From contig BGZK01000154.1 in NCBI GenBank assembly GCA_005406025.1, positions 186,001 through 250,000 on the forward strand: 64,000 nt of DNA, given 5' to 3'. Every line of letters starts with the position of its first letter. Position 1 is the stretch's first letter. Under the pieces are notes generated by a model. It was not told the origin of the DNA, did no database searches, and saw only the letters and a list, made by a program, of their open reading frames with translations. This stretch comes from Eumeta japonica. Its lineage: Eukaryota; Arthropoda; Insecta; Lepidoptera; Psychidae. A program made the position numbers and the translations under genes. Of the stretch, positions 46,735 through 56,018 are shown piece by piece.

Positions 46735-47096
46735 AAATGCGCTGCGCACGCGCGCAAGCCGGGTCAGGGGTGAGCAACCTTCTCACCGAAACGGTGCCGT
46801 CGTGCTCGAGTGCTATTAACAACTCGAAGCTAATTATGTTTAACGACTTAAAATATGATCACTCGTTCGTCGCCCGAACTAGTTTTCCCATTAGAGTTTC
46901 ATCTCAAAGCGGCCGGCCGCTAAACATCGGCTCGAGTCGGGCCGAGGGCCGGCACCGACGAGACATCTACAAGTCGTACCTTAAACGACGCCAAATGTAA
47001 CCACTGCCGCATACCACGAACGCTCCGGTCGCGGTTGTGGCGGGCCGTCCGTCAGTGGTTACGAGCTCTGCTTCGAGCTAGAAGCTGCGAGTTGTG
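46735..47096 (+). other. CpG-rich stretch, possible 5' region of a host gene
   Basis: GC-rich and CpG-rich sequence precedes the candidate exon at 47097. It contains an ATG frame of about 88 codons from 46737 (CARAQAGSGVSNLLTETV) that I cannot place. It may be upstream non-coding exon or promoter DNA. Confidence 0.3.
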
Positions 47097-47272
47097 ATGC
47101 TGACCACGGATATGTTGATTCGTGACATGAAAAACTATCCGCTCCGTGCTCCACAGCACGTTAAGACGCCGGTCCCGGACAAACTCGTTCGAAAAGGATC
47201 GGAGTCTACTAACGATCGCGACTCTACTAACGTACGTCGCCGTGGGATGATAATGATAGACGGTCGAAAATG
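47097..47272 (+). CDS. Candidate coding exon with splice donor, unknown protein
   Basis: From ATG at 47097 the frame stays open for 58 codons, using mostly G/C-ending codons unlike the AT-rich surroundings. It reaches a textbook donor, AAAATG followed by GTAAGT, with GT at 47273-47274. The peptide is basic and Ser/Thr-rich near its end (KGSESTNDRDSTNVRRRG) and has no recognised domain, signal peptide or membrane segment. It could be the first coding exon of a host gene continuing beyond a long intron, but no partner exon was identified in the window. Chance openness in a CpG-rich stretch remains possible. Confidence 0.35.
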
Positions 47273-47289
47273 GTAAGTCTCAAAAACAC

Positions 47290-48365
47290 GTTGGCATTGA
47301 CGTGTTTACCCCTTTCAGTTATTTTATGCGAGAGCACGCCACCGCCACACTCATAAATATATGTCGATGTTTTCTCTCCTTATGTGTACATTCAATGCTC
47401 ACACAAAATAATTATTGTTATTTAATAGCAATAATTATTATCCGCGAATTAAGTAACATGTCGGCGATAATTTATATAAATACTTAGGTATATACCACTT
47501 AATTCTCATTAAGCAAAGTCAAAATAAGAAGGCTTCAATATGCGACGCGTCCGTATTTTTTCTGTCCGTCCACCGATTTCTCGGAGACGACTTAGCCGTT
47601 GAGGGCAGCTTAAGCCGCGTTCCATTGCGGTACATCCCGCGGCGGTCACACGTACTCTTCTGTAACATAAACATACTTGCTATCGTTCAAAAAATCACAA
47701 AAAATATGTTTATGAAAATGTTATCGGTGATTGCATTTGGATTTTGTATAGTTTATTAAAAATGTGACGTCGTCTATTAAGATTCATTGTTTCAGTAAAA
47801 ATATTTCTGCACAATCAATTCGGCATATTTTTCAACACGCTTTTCTTAGCTTGACCTGTAAATATGAATGTAACGGAATCTTTCAGTGTAATTTTCACCA
47901 AATTCAAGATATCTGATTACCTTAAAAATTTGCACACGAGTCAAGAACCAATGATAATACAATATCAAGGGACACTACAATAATTTCATTTTTGAATTTT
48001 GAAAAACAAAATTTTGTATTTCTAAATTTTCGTCAAATTTTAAATTAATAAAATTTAGAAAAAAAATAACTAATTTCTTAACTTTAAAGAAAATTTTATT
48101 ATAATCGATTCAATAGTTTTTAGTTAGTAAAGGAACTTATATTACTGCTGCTCATGTTCTCCCACCTTCCAATGACTTGGGGAAAAATCTGGAAACTTGA
48201 AGTTCTTGGAGACCGAGCGATCTAATCGATCCTTGAAGAACATGTAATCTCAAGAATAGTTGCACTGCTACTAAAAATTTGCTAACCCTAGAGTAATCAT
48301 TATCGCCACCGAAAATTTTCAGAAACAGAACTAGTTTTCTACATTTTATAATATCGCTTCATTAC
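47290..48365. other. AT-rich spacer
   Basis: No gene recognised. It holds an 11-bp inverted repeat at 47407-47439. It could be intron if the exon at 47097 is real. Confidence 0.4.
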
Positions 48366-48790
48366 AAAATCGAGATCCCAATCGTTATCTGTCCTGTTTC
48401 GATATCAGTTTCTTTTGTTCTCGTTTCGATAGCGGTTCCGCTTTTGCTTGCGATTCCATTCTTGATTTAAGGAGATTCTGATTCCATCCTCGGCTCCAGC
48501 CCGGCTTTAAATTTAGAACTCGGTACTGCTTCTCTTTCCGATTCCGCTCACGCTCTTCATTTTAATTTTGATCCCACACTCGGTTTTAACCTTGGTGTCG
48601 TTGTCGATTTTGCACCCAATCTCGACTTTCAATTATATTTCTTATCCTGCATTCAATTTCAATTCCGGTTTTGATTTAGACGAAGAGGTAGAAATGCTAG
48701 TAGTATTAAAATAAAATTACTCGGAAACAGTGTAGCTTTCTATGAGTGAAAGAGTTTTTTGAATTTTTAGTGGCGAAAATATGAAGTATA
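48366..48790. repeat. Degenerate GATTCCG/TCGATTTC tract and repeat tail
   Basis: 48370-48680 repeats loosely GATATCAG, GATTCCAT, CGATTCCG and TTCAATTCCGGTTTTGATTT words. It is followed at 48716-48765 by GTGTAGCTTTCTATGAGTGA AAGAGTTTTTTGAATTTTTA, which resembles a common lepidopteran LINE/SINE 3' tail. The Harbinger element begins directly after it. Confidence 0.5.
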
Positions 48791-48984
48791 TTCGTAAGTT
48801 TCTCGTTCGCGCGTAGAACATAGTGCTCGTTCACGTTGACTCGCGGGCGCGGTGGCGGGCGCGGTCGCGAAATATCAAACATATGACGTAATATCCGAGT
48901 GTTCACATAGCAAACGCGCATGCGGTCTAGGTAGCGGGCAAACTAGCGACAAACCCGCGCGCGCCTCGCGGCAATATCAAACGG

Positions 48985-49237
48985 ATGAGATGTTTGTGTG
49001 TCACGTCGAACAAGCGGCGGAGCGCGATTCACTCGCGACGTCAGGTGAGTTCAACCAGTTTGAACTTGTCGCTAGAAACGAAAGCACGTTTTATCATATC
49101 ATTCAATACAGAAGAGTTTGTAAGTGCCGTTCAGGCTAGAACTCCGATTTGGCAAAGTAAACATGTTCATCATATGAACAGAAACGTTCTTAATAAGCTA
49201 TGGAAGGAAATTGCTGAATTGTTTCCTGATATGGAGG
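48985..49237 (+). pseudogene. MADF-BESS protein of Harbinger, exon 1
   Basis: The frame ends in FNTEEFVSAVQARTPIWQSK followed by LNKLWKEIAELFPDMEG. This is the first two helices of a MADF (Myb/SANT-like) DNA-binding domain, with its signature Trp residues. It stops at a donor, GGAGG followed by GTGAGT (GT at 49238-49239, phase 1). The ATG at 48985 would add a basic N-terminal tail of about 40 residues unlike the family, so the true start may lie nearer the domain and be lost. In Harbinger elements the second protein commonly binds DNA and helps import the transposase; that role is inferred here. Confidence 0.7.
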
Positions 49238-49356
49238 GTGAGTAAATAAAACATTGTCACATTTATTTAAACTTTTTACATAATATATTTAATTAGGAAT
49301 ATTTATGACAGGCAAAAGACAAAAGATACAAAACGTAACATAAGTAACGACTACGT

Positions 49357-50231
49357 CTACGTATATATTAAACGATTGTTTTCCCAAAAATATTTCGTGA
49401 ATTGAATCCGAACTTGTTTAGCTCGATTTGATGGATTGTTGTTTCTTCCAGTTTGTCGCCGGTGTCGAGTTTGAGTTGTTCTGTTTTCACTATTGCAATT
49501 GGAATCGTGACCATCTATATCAATTACAATATTATGCAATAAGCAAGCGGTTTTTATAATCAGGAGTCCATGTTTAACATCAGTTTCAATAGGTTTTAAT
49601 AAAACTCGCCATTTATTGCATAAAATTCCAAATGCACACTCCACTGTTTTTCTTGCTCTTGAATCTGTTATTAAAATTCTTTCTCTCTTGATTCAATGTT
49701 CTTTGTGGATATGGACGCATTAGATACTTTTTAAGAGGATAAGCTTCATCGGCTTCTATAACATATGGAGCTGTAATGTTAGAATTGGGTAATGTTCTTG
49801 GTTCTGGAATATTAAAAGCACCTCTTTCGAGTAACCGGTTCAGAGACGAGGCGTTGAATGTACCGCCGTCGCTTTGCTTTCCTCTTCCTCCCACTTCAAT
49901 AGTTATAAATCTTTTTTTCGCATCTGCCACAGCTTGCAAAACAATAGAGAAATAATGCTTGTAGTTATAATATGCCGATTCTGATTTTCTAGGCCATTTA
50001 ACTCTACAATGTTTACCGTCCAAACTGCCAATGCAGTTAGGAAAGTTCCACATTTCCTCATAATCTAAAGAAACATTCTTAAGGTGGTCCTCAGATAGCT
50101 GTGGCATGTGGACATTGCAGTTCTTTTTCCAAATTGCTTCACAGGTACTATAAACAATCTCAGTCGTTGTACTAACACCCAAACGAAAGCTATAAGCCAA
50201 AGGTCGAAATCCCAACCCAGTGGATAGATAT
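49357..50231 (-). pseudogene. Harbinger transposase, exon 2 (DDE domain)
   Basis: The complement starts at an acceptor (TGTTTCAG, complement of 50232-50239) and reads YLSTGLGFRPLAYSFRLGVS, then FPNCIGSLDGKHCRVKWPRK with the first catalytic Asp (50018-50020), ADEAYPLKKYLMRPYPQRTL with the second (49748-49750), and TVECAFGILCNKWRVLLKPI with the Glu (49639-49641). The TACLLHNI end block follows, with a stop at 49357-49359. A frameshift near 49660 separates the second Asp from the Glu. AATAAA on this strand lies at 49262-49267, inside the intron of the opposite-strand gene. All three catalytic residues are present, but the frame is broken. Confidence 0.9.
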
Positions 50232-50338
50232 CTGAAACATATTAAAAAATATATTATAAGTACAACTTAAATGACTAATATTTACACTATTATAGATACA
50301 GCATCAAAAATATACAATATACGTTTTTTTTTTTATAG

Positions 50339-50829
50339 AAAAGGCTTTAAGGAAAAAATGGAAGAATATTCGGGACCAATTTATGAAAGAGTTTAAGAAA
50401 ATTCCGGTTTCTCGTTCTGGTGATGCTGGAACTGATGAAAATACCTCAATGTGGCCATATTTTCAAATGATGCTGGTCATAAAGGATGACGTTACCCCAG
50501 AATCAAATGAAGGCAATTTGGATGAACCTACTGATGGAAACAGTAATGATAATGAAAGGTCCCCAACTCCCCAGTCAATAGCTGGTTCATCTACAAGTAC
50601 ACAATATACGAGCACCAAACGTAAACAGGCACAAGATTTAAGACAGGAGTTTATGGAATTGGAGAAGAAAAAGTTGGACTTATTACAAATTAAACTGTCG
50701 CAGAGCACTGAAAGGCAAGAACCAGATTGCGAAGATCTGTTATTTTTCAAAAGTTTGTTGCCGTACATGAAAGAATTATCTTCTATGCAAAATTACGTAC
50801 TAGAAACAAAATTACAGACGTTATTATGA
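50339..50829 (+). pseudogene. MADF-BESS protein of Harbinger, exon 2
   Basis: After a T-rich tract and acceptor TATAG (AG at 50337-50338), the frame continues exon 1 in phase with EKALRKKWKNIRDQFMKEFK, the third MADF helix, then MWPYFQMMLVIKD. A Ser/Thr/Asn-rich linker follows, then a charged helix and a BESS motif near the end (CEDLLFFKSLLPYMKELSS), which mediates protein interaction in this family. The frame stops at TGA 50827-50829. A different frame directly after reads MNEMNAGTTQAYHGYNTYEY and ends at 50909, so one frameshift probably removed the natural C-terminus. Confidence 0.8.
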
Positions 50830-50974
50830 ACGAGATGAATGCTGGTACGACTCAGGCTTATCATGGTTACAATACTTACGAATATAACACATCAAATTAT
50901 GGAAATTAAACTTTGTAATTATGTATCCTGATTAAAATTATAATTTACTACGAAAATTCTTATTTTTAACTCAC

Positions 50975-51263
50975 CTTATAGTTACAAATAGTCTTCTTCG
51001 GGCTTTATACTTTTATGGAGACGTGTGTCTTCTCTTGAAATCTCACTCCTTGTCGAATCCAGTATGTAATCAAAACATTTGACAGTCATCCTGGTATACC
51101 CAAAAAATCTTGAAGGATGTTCTCTCAATTTACTATATAAAGTATGAAATTCGCCATACCGTTCTCTTTCTTTATTAAGTTCGTGCACACCAATTCTTAT
51201 ATTTATCCCCATTTCCCACTTTAGGTATGAATTTTCGGTTAGAAATAAAAGATCGGCGTCCAT
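50975..51263 (-). pseudogene. Harbinger transposase, exon 1
   Basis: From ATG (complement of 51261-51263) the frame reads MGINIRIGVHELNKERERYG, EFHTLYSKLREHPSRFFGYT and DTRLHKSIKPEE, which is the N-terminal helix-turn-helix-like region of animal Harbinger transposases. The exon ends at ATAAG followed by GTGAGT (donor GT complement of 50973-50974). A one-base loss near 50990 puts the last eight codons out of frame with exon 2. The start lies about 150 bp inside the right TIR, the usual position for the transposase promoter. Confidence 0.85.
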
Positions 51264-51419
51264 CTTTCAACCCCTGACAACAGGTCTCACTCGTGCAAAC
51301 GCCTGGCGGCCGATGACGCCAGTGTGAACACGAACTCGCCACGTCTCTCCGCGCCCGCACCCGCCACCGCGCCCGCCGCCGCGCCCGCGCGATCAACGTG
51401 AACGGAAGCTCATACTAAA

Positions 51420-53479
51420 ATAATATAGAAGTAGTAAGGGTTTCCGACGTAAAAATATACTTTATAATGGAGTAATTTGAACAAATCTAAATTCAAAGAT
51501 AATTAATTAATTTAAATAATTTATTACTCATACACAACTTTTGAAATACGAAACGGAACGTGGAAACGGAGTGCTCATTGATCCTGTGATCGATTGATAT
51601 ATTATAAGAGTTCAATCTATATCCACAACTGACAAAGCCGTGGGCGAAAGCTGTATTGTACTTAACTTATATATATAGCAAAAAAATATGGTACATTTAA
51701 TGAGTGGGCGATGTTAACCGCCCTTTGCATCGTTCGCTTACAGCGCCAACAACAACAAGCTTTGCTACAATTTGAGCATTAACATATCACGCCAACACGT
51801 CAACGCGTGGTGGTCGCGGGCGCAGAAGGCGAAAGCTCCCGCCGTCACGCCGGGACTCAAGCGAGTGTTCATACGTACGGGCGGCGGTCGCAAATCCGCT
51901 GGAATTACAAATCTGCTGTGCTCTTCCACGTAGAAAATAGCCGGCTGAAGCTTTAGAGCGGGTGATCCGCGCTTGCTTATTGTAAACATATTTAGACGAG
52001 GCGCGTGCCGCGTCCGCCGACGCTCATCGAAATTATATTGTTTGGAAATTCGTCGATACAAGCTTAAGACAGGATTTGCGATTGAAAAAAACGTAGAAAC
52101 GAAACGAAAACGTAAACGAAAAACAATATACTTATATCCATAAGTATATTGTTTTTCGCGTGTTAAATGAATCGCGACAACACATATTGCCTCACTGTGT
52201 CGCGTATTTGTTTCGATTTAACTTCCAATTCGTTTCACTTGCCATTAACCTAAATGTAATGATGACGTTTTGTCCTTTCTGCTTTCCATCACGGCTCTAC
52301 ACGCAGCGCCGCAGAGCTCATGCCTCACGTCAATTATAGGGTGGTGGGAAGCATACTCCACCACGTGGGCTTTGGTCGAGAGATGTGAGTAAAGACCGAC
52401 CTCGCTGCCAGCAGCTCCCGAGCTTTATTTTTCACAGACGAGACAGTCGCAACATCTCTGTATAACATTATACTTTAACAACACGAGAATGAAGAATTAT
52501 GATGCGTAATAAATAATTTTATTAATAAAACGTGAGAGCCACGAACATTTCAAAGCGAACGATTCTATTATGAGCTGTGAGACACAAGAGTTATCTTGTC
52601 TGAAACGTTTCAAGATCATTAAAAGATCCAAGCCAATTGTGACGGCTCACCGGTGGATAAAGACTTCGATATGATGTTGTTAATATTTAGACCAGGTTAT
52701 TTAGACAGGTGGGTCCTGGATCTGTAGAAGAACGGATATATCTGAGTATAATAAGAAGAGATGTATTTGAATAAAATGGAATCTCCCCCTTCACCGAGTG
52801 ACAGAGCACGAGGTTGCATGCAGTGCGAATATCCAAATATTTATGCAATGGCATTCATACAGACGTTTCCCCTCAGCGCCTTTCTCAGTACCCATTCAAG
52901 TGTCACCGTTCAGGTCCGACGACGTCACAGAAAACGTGTCCCAATGTAGAACGACGAAGTCCACGATTCGATCCTGGATCTCTTTTGGTAATGCAGCTGT
53001 GTTCTAATCGATTTGGGAGCAACACGGATCTGAGCTGGCTCGACCGCTCAGATATCACTCTCTCACAGAATACCAACGTAAATCAACAGCTTGTGCTACT
53101 TTTGTACATTGAATGAGAGTTCCGGTTGCCCACTCCCTCTTCCATTCCCCACCCTATGCACCCTAATCCTCTATAAATGAGTGTCACCCAAAATCATTCG
53201 GTTTAGTTATTATTATTAGGAGGAATCCCTATATAACAATATGTGAGCGCTGCGGGGCGGGGGAGCAGCTTTCCAATTTCTGAGGTGTTGGATCAAATGA
53301 AATCTTCACTTTTTTTTCTATTTTTTATTTATATTAAAGCACAACTAAACTGTACAAACTTACACTTTTACACATTTATTTAAGTACTAACTGCCTTAAG
53401 TACTAACTGGCGGGCAGACTTTGTTCTGCCCTTTTTTGTTTATTGCCCGTATAACTAGTGCCCGTAGCTGTGCCGGCGT
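51420..53479. other. Spacer with one perfect hairpin, no recognised gene
   Basis: GC-richer patches lie at 51790-51900 and 52290-52440. 52117-52135 and 52140-52158 form a perfect 19-bp inverted repeat with a 4-nt loop. Open frames at 51765-52061 (minus) and 52814-53116 (plus) show no family features. Confidence 0.45.
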
Positions 53480-53770
53480 GGACGTACAATGAATCCCTTC
53501 ATCTTTTGTGTCGATTGATTTATGACTGAATACCCGTAGCGCTTTCGATTCCGCAGCCGGTCACACGTTCGATCGTAACCCCGACCCTAGGTACTTCCTT
53601 TTTTGACTCCAGTTCCGTTCTCCGTTTGGTCCAGTCTAGCGTACGTTTCAGTTCTGATCAGATTCTATTTTCGTCCTGTTCGCAATTCTCTGCCTCCCCT
53701 CCTTTCAATCCCGATTTCGCTACCAATCACAATTCCGACGTAGACGAAGCCGAGTAAATGTTAATATCGA
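53480..53770. repeat. Degenerate GATTCCG-type tract, third locus
   Basis: Loosely repeated CGATTCCG, GTTCCGTTCT, CAATCCCGATTTCG and CAATTCCGACG words, as at 28.2-28.4 and 48.4-48.7 kb. Confidence 0.45.
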
Positions 53771-54010
53771 AATCTATATATATAAAAGTGTTTGACCGAT
53801 CATTTTAAATATCGGTATGTACATCTATCGGTTGAGCGATACGAAGTCGATACATCGCAGCGTCACCTGGTGGCGAGTTGCGTCAATAGGGATAGAATAA
53901 AAACTTCTCCGTGAAAAAAATCATGTATATACCATTATTCATAACGATCGGTCAAATAGTTTCTGAGTTTATGGATTTCATATACTATACAAACATCTTT
54001 TTTTTTAGAT
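53771..54010 (+). repeat. Lepidopteran LINE/SINE-tail repeat (CGATCGGTCAAATAGTTT type)
   Basis: Starts ATCTATATATATAAAAGTGT and contains GCGTCACCTGGTGGCGAGTT and AACGATCGGTCAAATAGTTT followed by CTATACAAACATCTTTTTTT. The order is that of a common dispersed repeat end. Confidence 0.45.
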
Positions 54011-54556
54011 TTTGGAAAAGTACCATATACAGAGTTAACCATTTTTGATCGCTTGCTAGCTTAATTTTTCACTTCAGGTGTTACCTAAAAACTTAGTTCA
54101 AAAACTAAACAAAAACAATGAGATTCTTCCCTCAGAAAGAATCTCATTGTATTCTGTTATAATTACAATAATTTTTGATTTCGAAAGACACTATAGTCAC
54201 TTAATAACTACTTAAGGACAATTAACTTATTTCCAAATTTTTATTTTGTGAACTTGCAATCGAAATTTTCAAACCTTTAAAGCTAGAATATTTCTTATGG
54301 TGTAGCTTATGAACTTTTTACTGTTTCAAGTGTATATGTGATAGCAAGTGCGACTACACAAGAAAATACGTTTGTATATTAGAACTTTTTTAATGTATAC
54401 CTCAAAATAAAATCTTCTTTAAAATAATTTAATAAATATTTATGTAAAGGTAGCTATTATAATAAATAGGTTACATTTAGACAGGATCAAGTACTCCGTT
54501 TAGAGTGCAATTATATTTGTTACACTAAGGCTTTTATTCATGAATATTAATAATTA
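54011..54556. other. AT-rich spacer
   Basis: No gene. 54115-54128 and 54137-54150 form a perfect 14-bp inverted repeat with an 8-nt loop (ACAATGAGATTCTT arm). Confidence 0.5.
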
Positions 54557-54799
54557 CACTGGTCAACAAATTAAAAAACAAATATTGGTGCCGAAATACC
54601 GTTGATGGTTTTGTATTAGGTATGCATTGTCAACACTAAAAATATTTTTTATTATTTTTTCTTAAGTTTAGTTTTCTATCTATCCTCTGTTTTGAGTGTT
54701 GGCTGCAATTAATACTTTTGTGTGTTCGTTTTGCTATCTTATCAGTACATTTACATAAATAAATTTATTTTTATATAATTTGTTCATTACGAAGAAGTT

Positions 54800-55925
54800 G
54801 TCTTAATGATCCAAATGTGTTTTATTATATTTGTGGTGAATATACAGTTAAAAAATTCAGGAAATCCATAACAAAATTTATAAAAAGTGCCTATTTTCCT
54901 ATTTCAAGTTGAAAATTGTGGATGAATTCAAGCCGTGGATACCCCAGATTGTTTGTAAAATATACTATGAACACTTGATACAGTGGGTCTGTGGTCAAAG
55001 AAGTCGTATGAGGTTCGGAGTGCCTGCAATGGAAAGAACAAAAAAATCACTACGACGACTGTTACTTTTGCTGTGTCAATACGCGTGGCGTTAACTTTTA
55101 AAAAATGGTTTACCCAGACTTACAGAATCTGCTAGAAGACCCTTACCACCTTCAGAGGAAGTACCTGTTCCAATATTTTGTTCTACCTGTGAACTATCAT
55201 TTGAAGAAAACTTTAGTAATATGAAGAGCGGCAGTGATTTCGGAGGGACAGCGTCTATAAAACCAAAAACTTTTATCCAAGAAGAAGTAAATGATTTGAT
55301 AAGGGATCTTGATTTACCTGAAGAATCTGCAGAGATATTGGCTTCTAGATTAAGAGAAAAAAAATTGTTGGCATTAGGAACAAAAGTGACGTTCTATCGT
55401 ACAATAGAGCAAGGTTCTCTACCATTTTTTTATTCGGAAAATGATATTGTTTTTTGTCCAGACGTACAAAACCTTATTTTCAAGGCAAATGATTAGCATC
55501 TCTTTATAGACAGCTCTGAATGAAGCCTTAGGTGTGTCCTTTTACACAATGGTAACAAATATGGTTCAGTTCCCATAGCTCGTTCAACCAAATTATAGGA
55601 AGAATAACAAAATATTTCATTTGTTTTGACAAAATTAAATATAACGAACACCAATGAAGTTTTTTGTGTAGACATAAAAATGATTAATTTTTTATTAGGA
55701 CAGCAAAGTGGATACACCAAATAGCCATGTTTTTATTGTCTATGAGACAGTCGTGTCAAGCATCAACACTGGGAAAAAGAGATTGGCCCGTCTGTGAGAT
55801 GGTGGAGGTGGGAAAGCAGAATATCATAAATACATCTGTGGTTTCAAGATACAAAATTATATCGCCTCTCTTGCATATAAAGCAACTACAACAACAGCAA
55901 AACAGCTTCTTAAAGCCTATTTAAG
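54800..55925 (+). pseudogene. Pseudogene of an uncharacterised repetitive arthropod family inside the CACTG element
   Basis: In order: an N-terminal Cys/His-type region (DPNVFYYICGEYTVKKFRKS; WIPQIVCKIYYEHLIQWVCG), then RFGVPAM and a CYFCCVNTRGVNF zinc-knuckle-like piece. An open frame at 55221-55493 follows, with EVNDLIRDLDLPEESAEILA SRLREKKLLALGTKV, then out-of-frame FIDSSE-SLRCVLLHNGNKYG, SVPIARS, LLGQQSGYTK and DSRVKHQHWEKE. I recall this succession from many arthropod and cnidarian genomic proteins without assigned function, where 'IDSSKRSLKAVLLHNGN' is the most constant block. Stops and frameshifts are frequent. A hairpin at 55885-55949 terminates the similarity. Catalytic residues cannot be assigned. 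Confidence 0.65.
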
Positions 55926-55949
55926 AAGCTGTTTTGCTGTTGTTGTAGT
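55885..55949. repeat. Perfect 30-bp inverted repeat
   Basis: 55885-55914 (ACTACAACAACAGCAAAACA GCTTCTTAAA) and 55920-55949 are exact complements around a 5-nt loop GCCTA. It sits at the 3' end of the recognisable coding remains of the CACTG element. Confidence 0.95.
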
Positions 55950-56018
55950 CAGTATAAAGTCCTAAATTAGAAAAAACATACAGCTACTCGGCACCTAAAC
56001 CACTGTTGACCAGTGTTA

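Larger units (their letters stand above)
48823..51411 (-). mobile_element. PIF/Harbinger element with two interlocked genes
   Basis: The left end GTGCTCGTTCACGTTGA and the complement of the right end (GAGCTTCCGTTCACGTTGA) form TIRs that continue into a CpG-rich (GGGCGCGGTGGCGGGCGCGG) segment on both sides. ATA at 48820-48822 and 51412-51414 is a candidate 3-bp target duplication, the length expected for this superfamily. Inside are a Harbinger transposase gene on the minus strand and a MADF-BESS gene on the plus strand. At about 2.6 kb with both genes recognisable, it looks like a full-length but disabled autonomous copy. Confidence 0.85.
54557..56015 (+). mobile_element. DNA transposon with CACTG termini (CACTA-like)
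   Basis: The left end CACTGGTCAACA and the complement of the right end (CACTGGTCAACAGTGG) are inverted repeats. A second shared block, GGTGCCGA(A/G)TA, lies about 20 bp further in on each side. TTA directly precedes the left end (54554-54556) and directly follows the right end (56016-56018), a 3-bp target duplication. CACTR termini plus a 2-3-bp duplication are the hallmark of the CACTA/EnSpm superfamily. The cargo is a pseudogene of a protein family I know only as uncharacterised. The element is about 1.46 kb and probably internally deleted at its 3' side. Confidence 0.65.

Noticed and set aside
50463..50768. 101-codon minus-strand frame within the Harbinger
   Set aside because: It is the antisense shadow of MADF exon 2 and lies in the transposase intron.
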